Positions 1 to 5,618 of a stretch of DNA of 6,002 nucleotides are shown piece after piece. Within the stretch, counting starts at the first letter, position 1, and each line of letters starts with the position of its first letter. This DNA comes from Smithellaceae bacterium. GTDB taxonomy: Bacteria; Desulfobacterota; Syntrophia; Syntrophales; Smithellaceae. Under the pieces are notes generated by a model. It did not search any database. It worked only from the letters and a program-made list of their open reading frames with translations, and had not been told where the DNA came from. The translations under genes and the position numbers were made by a program. Location: contig JAQVLL010000138.1 in assembly GCA_028704195.1 (NCBI GenBank), positions 1 to 6,002 on the forward strand. The letters are read 5' to 3'.

Positions 1-376
1 ATTCGTTTAAAGAGGGTGTAACATGCGCGACTTTATCCTGATGAATGGTGGGGGTAGCCGTGAGGGTGATAAAATCGTCGGGAATGATGATCATGCCCGG
101 ATACAGGCTCTTTTTCAGCGATCCGGTTGAGTTGATCCCGATCACCTCGGTGACGCGCAGGTCTTTCAGTGCCTGAAGGTTCGCAAGATGATTGATTCTG
201 TGCGGAAGGATATATTCGGCGGGATCATTGCCATGGCGTGGAATAAGGATCATCTGATCAGTTACCGTTAAAAGGACTTCCCCGTATTGATTACGGATCA
301 TCTCCTGACGTCCTTCCTGGAGAAGCTCGCTTCTTTCCATCATAATTGTTCCTGATAATACACCGACCGGTCCCAT
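1..376 (-). CDS. MTAP/MTIP-family purine nucleoside phosphorylase, N-terminal part
   Basis: Partial gene: 125 codons are visible before the window edge cuts off the 3' end. The family cleaves 5'-methylthioadenosine, methylthioinosine or purine nucleosides with phosphate, releasing the base and a (methylthio)ribose-1-phosphate, in the cytoplasm (purine and methionine salvage). Family signs, numbered from the chosen start, are IPRHG near residue 45, the HRINHLANLQAL stretch near 59-70, INSTGSL near 81-87, and YPGMIIIPDDF near 92-102. The N-terminal glycine loop reads GVLSGT rather than the usual GGTG/GGSG form. Two adjacent ATGs exist at 377-379 and 374-376. I chose the second because an AAGGAGG ribosome site lies 5 nt upstream of it and only 2 nt from the first. 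The gene is divergent from trxA. The substrate (MTA, MTI or other) cannot be told from this half; homologues are often called mtnP. Confidence 0.85.
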   Translation of the reverse strand, partial: MGPVGVLSGTIMMERSELLQEGRQEMIRNQYGEVLLTVTDQMILIPRHGNDPAEYILPHRINHLANLQALKDLRVTEVIGINSTGSLKKSLYPGMIIIPDDFITLTATPTIHQDKVAHVTPSLNE

Positions 377-381
377 CATGT

Positions 382-388
382 CCTCCTT
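382..388 (-). promoter_or_regulatory. Ribosome binding site of the phosphorylase gene
   Basis: Reads AAGGAGG on the minus strand, a perfect Shine-Dalgarno core. Its spacing (2 nt to the first ATG, 5 nt to the second) favours the second ATG as the start. Confidence 0.8.
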
Positions 389-399
389 ATGTATGCTGA

Positions 400-408
400 T
401 TCATAGCA
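400..408 (-). promoter_or_regulatory. Candidate extended -10 element for the phosphorylase gene
   Basis: On the minus strand this reads TGCTATGAA: an extended-type TG followed by TATGAA, which shares four of six bases with TATAAT. It would give a leader of about 20 nt before the ribosome site. No strong -35 is seen at the right distance (TTGGAC is the nearest), so this is a weak prediction by eye. Confidence 0.22.
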
Positions 409-429
409 AATAAAGGTTTTACAGTCCAA

Positions 430-474
430 AAATGCTACGGATAGGTCAAAAAGTCAAATAGCATTTGACTTTTT
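430..474. repeat. Overlapping inverted repeats in the divergent control region
   Basis: Two inverted repeats share sequence. The first is a perfect 12-bp stem, 448-459 with 463-474, with a 3-nt loop (AGC); its core is AAGTCAAA/TTTGACTT. On the plus strand it is followed by two more T residues. The second pairs AAATGCTA (430-437) with TAGCATTT (459-466) across 21 nt. Both use 459-466, so they cannot form together. GTCAAA also occurs as a direct repeat (445-450 and 453-458). The repeats may be a regulator-binding site for one or both divergent genes, or alternative RNA structures. Which one is unknown. Confidence 0.6.
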
Positions 475-496
475 TTACTTCGCTATGCCATATAGA
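465..496 (+). promoter_or_regulatory. Candidate trxA promoter
   Basis: TTGACT at 465-470 is a good -35 match (five of six). Downstream AT-rich hexamers are CATATA (489-494, spacing 18) and TATAGA (491-496, spacing 20); neither is a strong -10. Transcription would begin around 500, just before the trxA ribosome site at 509-514. The -35 lies inside the right arm of the 12-bp inverted repeat, so a protein bound there could block transcription. Prediction by eye only. Confidence 0.35.
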
Positions 497-508
497 CGAA
501 AATCCAAC

Positions 509-514
509 AGGAGG
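509..514 (+). promoter_or_regulatory. Ribosome binding site that sets the trxA start
   Basis: AGGAGG with 9 nt to the ATG at 524. It decides against the in-frame upstream ATG at 485, which has no ribosome site, would add an unusual basic 13-residue leader, and sits inside the candidate promoter. Confidence 0.85.
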
Positions 515-523
515 AAGTCAGTC

Positions 524-853
524 ATGAGCAGCCAATTTCTGGGAGTGGCCACGGATGATAATTTTGATGGAGAAGTTCTGAAAAGCGACAAACCGGTGCT
601 CATTGATTTCTGGGCGCCCTGGTGCGGACCATGCAAGGCTATTGGACCCATCGTGGAAGAGATTGCCGCTCAATATCAGGACAAAGTCAAGGTCATGAAA
701 CTGAATGTTGACGAGGCTCAGAAAGCCGCGACCACCTATGGAGTGCGCAGTATTCCCACCCTGATGATCTTTAAGGACGGGAAAGTATTGGACACCCTGA
801 TCGGTCTTGTGCCGAAAGAGAAGCTTGAGGAATTTGTTAAAAAAAGCCTGTGA
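524..853 (+). CDS. trxA: Thioredoxin
   Basis: A 109-residue cytoplasmic thiol-disulfide oxidoreductase of normal length for thioredoxin 1. It reduces protein disulfides and is itself recycled by thioredoxin reductase, which is not in this window. The active site WCGPC is at residues 33-37, with the resolving pair C34 and C37. The buried acidic residue is D28 in the IDFWAPW stretch, and the cis-proline loop SIPT has P78. No signal peptide or extra domain is seen, so it is a housekeeping cytosolic form rather than a periplasmic TlpA/DsbA type. The start is set by AGGAGG at 509-514. bamD follows 60 nt downstream on the same strand with no evident terminator between, so co-transcription is possible but not shown. 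Confidence 0.96.
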   Translation: MSSQFLGVATDDNFDGEVLKSDKPVLIDFWAPWCGPCKAIGPIVEEIAAQYQDKVKVMKLNVDEAQKAATTYGVRSIPTLMIFKDGKVLDTLIGLVPKEKLEEFVKKSL

Positions 854-913
854 TATCCGTCTTATGGATGCAGCAGGGATAACGTTACCGTCAATATTTA
901 TTCGGGAATACCA

Positions 914-1828
914 GTGAAACTTAAAAATGTAAGCATAGTTTTAGCCTTTCTTCTGATTTGCAGCGGTTGCTCGTTTAATTTGGACATGATCAATAAGGAC
1001 AATCTCCTGTCTTTGTTCAAGAGGAGTCAACCGGTCAGAAATACACCGGAAGCCCTTTATTCAAGAGGCACAGCCGAGTATCAGAACGGCAACTATAAAA
1101 AGGCGCAGTCATTCTATACCCGTCTCAAAGAAGAATATCCGTTGCATGAACTCTCCGTTCTGGCCACACTGGGCATCGCGGATTCCTATTACAGCAGGAA
1201 AGAATATCTGGATGCTCAGACGGCCTACCGTGATTTTACAACATTTTATCCGACCAATGAAAATGTTCCCTATGCCCTTTATCAAATAGGGATGTGCCAC
1301 TTCCTGGAAATCGACGCAGTTGACCGGGACCAGACGGAACTGATCAATGCCAGAAGAGAATTTGAAAAACTGGTTGCCCGTTTTCCGCAAAGCAAGTTTT
1401 CCATACTCGCTGAAAAAAAGATCCGGGAATGCAAGACGAAGATGGCCGAGCATGAGTTTTACATAGGTAATTTCTATTATAAACAGAAAAAGTATGCGGC
1501 TGCTCTGCAGCGGTTTGAAGTTATCGCCCGCGATTATCCCGGCGTCGGCCTGGATTTAAAAGTAGAATCATACATTGGGGAAACGAAAAAGCGGCTTGAG
1601 GCGGAAGAAAAGTCAAAACAGCTCAAGGAAGAAAAGGCCAGAGCAAAAGCCCAGGCCAAAGAAAAAACTGCGGCGGAAGCAGAAGCAGAAGTGCAGGACA
1701 AGGGCCAGGCCGGTGAGAAAGAAAACGTCCAGGCAGAAGGATCAGAAGCCGGGGCCAAAACAGAAGAAGCTGTAACGCAGGCCGACACGGATATGAAAGA
1801 CGGATCCAACTCTACCGCTGCCCCGTAA
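914..1828 (+). CDS. bamD: Outer membrane assembly lipoprotein BamD
   Basis: A 304-residue lipoprotein of the BAM complex, which folds and inserts beta-barrel proteins into the outer membrane. BamD partners BamA on the periplasmic face. Residues 1-18 form a lipoprotein signal peptide (basic start, hydrophobic core), with C19 as the lipidation site. Its lipobox CSGC has Cys rather than Leu at -3. TPR-type helices follow at about 45-80, 83-115, 118-160 and 178-210. Two family signatures stand out: DRDQT at 137-141 and AEHEFYIGNFYYKQ at 178-191. Residues about 225-304 are a low-complexity Lys/Glu/Ala/Gln tail absent from short homologues such as E. coli BamD (about 245 residues). The start is GTG, with only a weak GGGA-type ribosome site, which may mean modest expression or coupling to trxA. 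The downstream gene is convergent. Confidence 0.92.
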   Translation: MKLKNVSIVLAFLLICSGCSFNLDMINKDNLLSLFKRSQPVRNTPEALYSRGTAEYQNGNYKKAQSFYTRLKEEYPLHELSVLATLGIADSYYSRKEYLDAQTAYRDFTTFYPTNENVPYALYQIGMCHFLEIDAVDRDQTELINARREFEKLVARFPQSKFSILAEKKIRECKTKMAEHEFYIGNFYYKQKKYAAALQRFEVIARDYPGVGLDLKVESYIGETKKRLEAEEKSKQLKEEKARAKAQAKEKTAAEAEAEVQDKGQAGEKENVQAEGSEAGAKTEEAVTQADTDMKDGSNSTAAP

Positions 1829-1853
1829 CCCGTTTCTCCTCTTTGTCATCTTG

Positions 1854-1877
1854 CTGCCGACGGATCTTTTCGGGCAG
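1854..1877 (+). terminator. Possible terminator between convergent genes
   Basis: CTGCCGA (1854-1860) can pair with TCGGGCAG (1870-1877), giving a 7-bp stem with one bulged base. A run of five T begins only about 7 nt later (1884-1888). The site lies in the 80-nt gap where bamD and the minus-strand kinase gene converge, where a terminator is expected. The bulge and late T-run make it weak. On the minus strand no T-run follows. Confidence 0.25.
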
Positions 1878-1908
1878 TGAGAGTTTTTCGGAAACACCAT
1901 CCCCTGAT

Positions 1909-3483
1909 CTACAATTCAGCCATTTTGATCGTGCGGATCATGTTCTGGCGGAAAATTTCCGGATTGTTCGTCGTGTCAACTTTAAAGCAGCTATTGCCGG
2001 GAATTTCTTCGATCTCTTCATACTGGTTTTTCTGCTCCTGCAGGATTTCCCATCGGCCGTCGGACGGATTGTCTTTGTCCAGTTTTCTTTTTTCCAGGCG
2101 CATTTTTACGACATCATCCGGGCAGCTGCATTCAATGATATAAAAAGGCACTCGAAGCGTTTCAGAAAGATTGAACGCAAGCGCTCGAGCTGAGCGGCTT
2201 TTAAAAGACGCATCGATAATGACCGGTCTGCCCTGCTGAATTTTTTCGGCAGCCAGTTCGATGGCTCTTTCGTAGGTCTTTTGTGAAACATCACGAGCGT
2301 AGATCCCCTGACCGAAAGATTCATGATGCTTTTGGGCCGGATTGATATTGAGCATCTCCTTGCGCAGAATGTCTGTACGAATCACATCCGCACCAAGGCG
2401 GGCCGCAAGCCTCTGTGCCTGGTAACTTTTGCCGGAACCGATCAGTCCCGCGGTGAGAATCAGGGCCGGCTTCTCCAGACGTGCGGCGTACGTGTACGCC
2501 AGGTCAAAATATTTGGACGCGGTTTTCTTTATTTCCGTGCGCTCGATTTCGGGGATTTCTTTCTGGTCCAGACGGAAACTGATGACTTTTCCGCGGACGT
2601 AGGCATAATAGCATCGATAAAAATTCAAAAGGGCCTGTAAATCCGCATCATCAGAATATTGCAGATACGCGTGTACGAAATCTTCAGCCTGACGGGTATA
2701 TCCGTTGTAATCCAGGTCCATTGTCAGAAAGGCAACTTCCGCAGCCACATCACTGTATCGGAAACGCTCATTGAACTCTATGCAGTCAAAAATAATAATA
2801 TCATCCGCGACGCAGATGTGTTCCAGATGCAAATCGCCGTGGCAGTCCCGAATCTTATGCTGCGCAATCCTTTTCTCCAGAAGATCTTTATTGGAGACCA
2901 GAAATTTTTTTACATATGCCATGATGAAATGAAACTGAAAAGCAGGGATGGTGACATCCACGTACTTTTCGGTTTGTGCAAAGTTTTCGTCGGTGTTGTG
3001 GCGGATGGTTTGGATGGATCCCATCTGGTCGATTTTACCGCCTGTCTCGGCTGCTTTGTGAAAGCTCGCCACTTTTTCAGCGACGTCATCCATAATACGT
3101 TTATCGGCCTGGTTTTGTGCCAGAAGGATTTTGAGCATTTTGTCCAGTGGTAGTCTTTTCATTTGGACGGCATACTCGATGACTTGCCCGGTTCCATCCA
3201 AAGACAGGTTCCCGCTGTTATCCTGCAAGATCGGTACAACATCCAGATAAATACTCGGAGCAAGACGCCTGTTCAGACGAAGTTCTTCCTCACAATAGAA
3301 TTTTCTTTGTTCCAGTGTGGTGAAATCGAGAAAACCGAAATTGACGGGTTTTTTTACTTTGTAGACGTAGTGACCGGCAATGAAGACGTAGGAAATGTGC
3401 GTCTGGAACAGTTCGACCATTTGAGGTTTATGCGGGTAAAAATCCGCCCGGGTCATGCTTTCGACGATACTGGAATGACTCAT
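1909..3483 (-). CDS. Fusion of APH-like phosphotransferase domain and P-loop kinase domain
   Basis: A 524-residue cytoplasmic protein with two nucleotide-using domains. The N-terminal part (about 25-335) resembles the aminoglycoside phosphotransferase/choline kinase fold. YKVKKPV at 41-47 supplies the likely ATP lysine; HGDLHLEH at 215-222 is the catalytic loop with D217; IIIFDCIEF at 229-237 holds the metal-binding Asp, D233. The C-terminal part (about 338-524) is an AAA_33/zeta-toxin-like kinase domain. Its Walker A is GLIGSGKS at 346-353, RTD is at 369-371, and IDASF at 423-427 is probably the Walker-B-like strand. This architecture recurs in proteobacteria as a generic 'bifunctional APH/ATP-binding protein'. 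Its substrate is unknown and the family name is not evidence of antibiotic resistance. A GGAG ribosome site precedes the ATG by about 9 nt. No antitoxin partner is seen next to it. Confidence 0.88.
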   Translation of the reverse strand: MSHSSIVESMTRADFYPHKPQMVELFQTHISYVFIAGHYVYKVKKPVNFGFLDFTTLEQRKFYCEEELRLNRRLAPSIYLDVVPILQDNSGNLSLDGTGQVIEYAVQMKRLPLDKMLKILLAQNQADKRIMDDVAEKVASFHKAAETGGKIDQMGSIQTIRHNTDENFAQTEKYVDVTIPAFQFHFIMAYVKKFLVSNKDLLEKRIAQHKIRDCHGDLHLEHICVADDIIIFDCIEFNERFRYSDVAAEVAFLTMDLDYNGYTRQAEDFVHAYLQYSDDADLQALLNFYRCYYAYVRGKVISFRLDQKEIPEIERTEIKKTASKYFDLAYTYAARLEKPALILTAGLIGSGKSYQAQRLAARLGADVIRTDILRKEMLNINPAQKHHESFGQGIYARDVSQKTYERAIELAAEKIQQGRPVIIDASFKSRSARALAFNLSETLRVPFYIIECSCPDDVVKMRLEKRKLDKDNPSDGRWEILQEQKNQYEEIEEIPGNSCFKVDTTNNPEIFRQNMIRTIKMAEL

Positions 3484-3728
3484 GTGTTTCTCCGTGAGCG
3501 ACGAACAGCAATCAGCCAGCCGCCCGTCAATATTTGACAGAACCTTTAAGGAATCATCCCCGGATCTTTAAGGCCAAATGCTGATGTGGACTTTGTGTTT
3601 CCTTCCGGGATTGCTTTCAAGGATACAAAAATCTTTTGTCCGGGTTCCGGGGACTGTCCGATGACCATACTGCAGCCGGCCAGGATCCGTTGCTGCAACA
3701 ATCGCAGATGCATTGGAAAATTGACTGG
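3484..3728. other. Intergenic region upstream of the kinase gene
   Basis: A 245-nt gap between two minus-strand genes. It holds a short palindrome, GTCAA-TAT-TTGAC (3526-3538); two direct copies of CTTTAAGG starting 22 nt apart (3544-3551 and 3566-3573); and a small hairpin, ACAAAA-ATC-TTTTGT (3625-3639). On the minus strand a 55-codon ORF (3546-3713) contains a lipobox-like ILAGCS but has no ribosome site and only a poor hydrophobic segment, so I do not call it a gene. I found no clear promoter or terminator. The gap makes it uncertain whether the kinase gene shares a transcript with the phasin-like genes. Confidence 0.6.
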
Positions 3729-3992
3729 TTATTTGGCTTCCTTGAAGAAATCTTCGACTTTTTTAAAATTTTCATCCACGGCGATTTTCAGATCTTCACA
3801 CCCTTTTTTGTAGGCTTCCATCCAGTCGGCAATCGCCTTCTTGCCTTCATCCGGAAATATAGGAGATTTCTCCCAGAATTTATTGACCATTCTTTCGGTT
3901 TGTTCCTGCAGTGCCTGCATGGCGCGGAAATTGTTGTCAAAGGCAGTTTTGTTGAAAGCAACCATCTGCTTGGCGATTTGTTTCGGGTCCAT
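3729..3992 (-). CDS. Small phasin-like helical protein, copy A
   Basis: An 87-residue, highly charged, predicted all-helical protein without signal peptide or membrane segment. It resembles the loosely defined phasin group, amphipathic proteins that coat polyhydroxyalkanoate granules. Recognition rests on the pattern FNKxxFDNxFxAMxALQxQ (about 13-31), a central FPDEGKKAIADW (46-57) and a final amphipathic helix. It matches the gene just upstream at about 42 of 87 ungapped positions, so the two are tandem duplicates. The start is the ATG at 3990-3992, which has GGAGGTGG just upstream (3995-4002). A longer in-frame version (to 4121) would overlap the neighbouring gene and add an implausible Lys-rich leader. 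The gap to copy B is 22 nt, so they are probably one operon. A granule role is inference: no PHA synthase is in the window. Confidence 0.72.
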   Translation of the reverse strand: MDPKQIAKQMVAFNKTAFDNNFRAMQALQEQTERMVNKFWEKSPIFPDEGKKAIADWMEAYKKGCEDLKIAVDENFKKVEDFFKEAK

Positions 3993-4014
3993 TGCCACCT
4001 CCGATATGAAAAGG

Positions 4015-4317
4015 TTATGTCCTTTTATTTTTCCCTGCTTTTTTTGTTTGCTTCTTTTCCGCTGCATTGAAGTAATCGGCTGCTTTTTTGTAACTTTCAT
4101 CAGCGGCTGCTTTGAAGTCATCGCGGCTTTTCTTATAGCTTGAGATCCAGTCAGTCATTGTCTTTTTCCCTTCTTCCGGGAACCAGACCGCTTTGTCCAG
4201 AATGCTTAGCATGAGTTTTTCGGCCTGATCCTGCAGCGCCGACATGGCGCTGAAACTATTGTCAAAGACATTTTTGTTAAATTCTATCATTTGTCTGGCC
4301 ATCTGTTTTTGTTCCAT
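4015..4317 (-). CDS. Small phasin-like helical protein, copy B with basic tail
   Basis: A 100-residue paralogue of the downstream gene and the first gene of the pair. It shares the N-terminal FNKxxFDNxFxAMxALQxQAE block (13-33), the FPEEGKKTMTDW turn (46-57) and the C-terminal charged helix. It differs by a 14-residue basic extension at 87-100 in which seven residues are Lys or Arg. Such a tail could bind nucleic acid or acidic surfaces, as in PhaF-like phasins, but that is inference. The ATG at 4315-4317 follows GGAGGG by 8 nt. It has no signal peptide and no membrane span. Other possible roles include a structural protein or small chaperone-like scaffold. The rdgC gene lies upstream across a 104-nt gap containing a promoter candidate, so the pair is likely transcribed separately from rdgC. 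Confidence 0.72.
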   Translation of the reverse strand: MEQKQMARQMIEFNKNVFDNSFSAMSALQDQAEKLMLSILDKAVWFPEEGKKTMTDWISSYKKSRDDFKAAADESYKKAADYFNAAEKKQTKKAGKNKRT

Positions 4318-4366
4318 GACGATATCCCTCCATGCATGTTGTTGATTTATTGTTGAATGGTTTGAG

Positions 4367-4414
4367 ACCTTTACCTTTCCGATAGTTTAATGATTTAATT
4401 TCATTTGTAAAGGT
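4367..4414. repeat. Inverted repeat around the phasin-pair promoter
   Basis: ACCTTTAC (4367-4374) and GTAAAGGT (4407-4414) are perfect 8-bp inverted copies separated by 32 nt, and they bracket the candidate -35 and -10. The left arm is extended by a second ACCTTT (4373-4378), so ACCTTT occurs twice in tandem. This could be a two-site operator, but 8-bp matches also arise by chance. Confidence 0.4.
4384..4411 (-). promoter_or_regulatory. Candidate promoter of the phasin-like pair
   Basis: On the minus strand, TTTACA (4406-4411, five of six to TTGACA) is followed after 16 nt by TAAACT (4384-4389, four of six to TATAAT). The spacer is AT-rich. The transcript would have a leader of about 60 nt before copy B. 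Prediction by eye. Confidence 0.4.
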
Positions 4415-4421
4415 TTTTCTA

Positions 4422-5519
4422 TCAGGCCAATGTCTTGTTGGTCTTTTTTAACCACTGGCTCAGTTTCGTTTTTTCGTTTTCCGTCCATTGAGCAGAGAAG
4501 CGAACGGCCAGGAAGGACTCATAAATTTTATCCATGGTTTTAACCGCATTTTCAATTAGATAAATACGCTCCAGCAGGGCTGCTGAAGGGTCTTCCGGCG
4601 TTTGGGTCCAGTCTGTAACCGGCATTTTCATGGATTGGAAATAAAACGTGTCGGATTTAAAATGAAACTCCCATTCATTCTGATCACAGTGAAGCTTCAT
4701 GCAGGCTTCTTTTACTTTCTTGCCCTGCCGGATGGCTTCCTTGCCTTCGACAAGTTCGGCGTGCAGGCCCGAACAGACAACACCCTGTGCATATTCTCCT
4801 TCACCCGCTTCCAGGACGATTCGTTTGAGCAGATGCAGTTCCACTTCTTCATTTTTCGACAGGGCGATGCGGCCGTTTCTTTCTTCGGATTTGAACCAAA
4901 GCCAGGTAAGAAACTCACGTCCGATCGAGGATATATCCTCCGGGGCATCATTGCACTGCAATTTATTTTTGAGGGCGGCTGGATGCTGCGCAGGCAGGAT
5001 CCTTACAAGATTCAGGGAAAAGGTTTTTTTAAACAATTCCACAAAATCATCAGCGACTTTGTCTGACAGAGATGAAAAATATACTTTGTTCTGTCCTACC
5101 GCCCATAAAACATCATAGAAAGAAGGGACAGGATCGATTTTGGATATGAGCTCCAGTTTGACCCGGTCTTTGATGCCTTCATTCATGGCTTTACCGATTC
5201 GGGTTTGTCCATGCTCGGCCAGAAATTTTCTCTGCTCTTCCATGAGTCGAATCTTCATCAGTTTCGGGGAAATCTGCTTGCGGTCAATTCTGAGCGAAAA
5301 GATCAGATAGTCACCCAGCGCGTAGTTGGCTTCTTCAAAGTCGGCATCGAGAATGTCCGTCAGCGAAACCCAGCCCATCCTTTTTTCTTCCGTGGCATTG
5401 CGTGCTTCCCGATACGAGTTGCCCTTGATCCGGTTGCTGATAAAAGCAGTGAAGGCCTGCGGCAGCTGTCCTTCCACTGAAAACTGCATAAAAGAGAAAT
5501 TGCCCTTGATTAACCCCAT
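4422..5519 (-). CDS. rdgC: RdgC-family recombination-associated protein
   Basis: A 365-residue cytoplasmic protein of the RdgC family. In E. coli and Neisseria, RdgC is a ring-shaped DNA-binding protein that restrains RecA and affects recombination at stalled forks and pilin variation. Family-like features are MGWV at 48-51, the basic segment LRIDRKQISPKLMK (76-89), the charged helix 90-125, the VPSFYDVLW-to-VYFSS stretch (131-150) and REFLTWLWF (201-209). It is longer than E. coli RdgC (about 303 residues), mainly in the second half. The start is the ATG at 5517-5519, preceded by GAGGTGA (5525-5531) with 5-nt spacing. A GTG eight codons upstream lies in the likely -10 region and is rejected. 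It is divergent from nadK. The family call rests on pattern memory, so it is good but not certain. Confidence 0.78.
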   Translation of the reverse strand: MGLIKGNFSFMQFSVEGQLPQAFTAFISNRIKGNSYREARNATEEKRMGWVSLTDILDADFEEANYALGDYLIFSLRIDRKQISPKLMKIRLMEEQRKFLAEHGQTRIGKAMNEGIKDRVKLELISKIDPVPSFYDVLWAVGQNKVYFSSLSDKVADDFVELFKKTFSLNLVRILPAQHPAALKNKLQCNDAPEDISSIGREFLTWLWFKSEERNGRIALSKNEEVELHLLKRIVLEAGEGEYAQGVVCSGLHAELVEGKEAIRQGKKVKEACMKLHCDQNEWEFHFKSDTFYFQSMKMPVTDWTQTPEDPSAALLERIYLIENAVKTMDKIYESFLAVRFSAQWTENEKTKLSQWLKKTNKTLA

Positions 5520-5541
5520 TTTCTTCACCTCACAGGCGCGC

Positions 5542-5571
5542 ACCGTATCGCATCGGAAGCTTCTCTGTCAA
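5542..5571 (-). promoter_or_regulatory. Candidate rdgC promoter
   Basis: A perfect -35, TTGACA (5566-5571 on the minus strand). The -10 is less clear: TACGGT at 18-nt spacing (5542-5547) or GATACG at 16 nt (5544-5549). Transcription would start around 5535, giving a very short leader before the GAGGTGA ribosome site. Confidence 0.45.
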
Positions 5572-5618
5572 GGATTTATGTTTTAAGAATATCTTTATAA
5601 ATCAAAGAGGTTACATTC

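Noticed and set aside
444..458. CtsR-like heat-shock operator (GGTCAAA followed by AGTCAAA)
   Set aside because: The heptads are 1 nt apart rather than 3, and CtsR is a Firmicutes regulator, while this is a Gram-negative genome.
485..523. Upstream ATG extending thioredoxin by 13 basic residues
   Set aside because: It has no ribosome site, lies in the candidate promoter, and AGGAGG is correctly placed for the ATG at 524.
888..899. CCGTCAATATTT also found at 3524-3535
   Set aside because: One shared 12-mer in 6 kb is expected by chance, and the surroundings do not match.
1534..1809. Long antisense and alternate-frame ORFs over the bamD tail
   Set aside because: They are by-products of the Lys/Glu/Ala-rich codons; their translations are low-complexity Ser/Ala/Phe or Lys/Arg and lack ribosome sites.
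2659..3153. 164-codon plus-strand ORF opposite the kinase fusion
   Set aside because: It is a shadow of the minus-strand gene, whose conserved HGDLHLEH motif lies in the same stretch; its translation shows no family pattern.
1909..3483. Aminoglycoside resistance gene
   Set aside because: The APH fold is shared by many kinases; the fusion to a P-loop kinase and the core-chromosome setting argue against a resistance role.
3993..4121. N-terminal extension of phasin-like copy A
   Set aside because: It would overlap copy B and add a Lys-rich leader made from the out-of-frame end of B; GGAGGTGG fits the ATG at 3990-3992.
4602..5118. Plus-strand ORFs opposite rdgC
   Set aside because: They are shadows of the rdgC reading frame, with no ribosome site and no recognisable domain.
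5520..5543. GTG start extending RdgC by eight residues
   Set aside because: It overlaps the likely -10 and the ribosome site of the shorter form, which aligns better with the family N-terminus.
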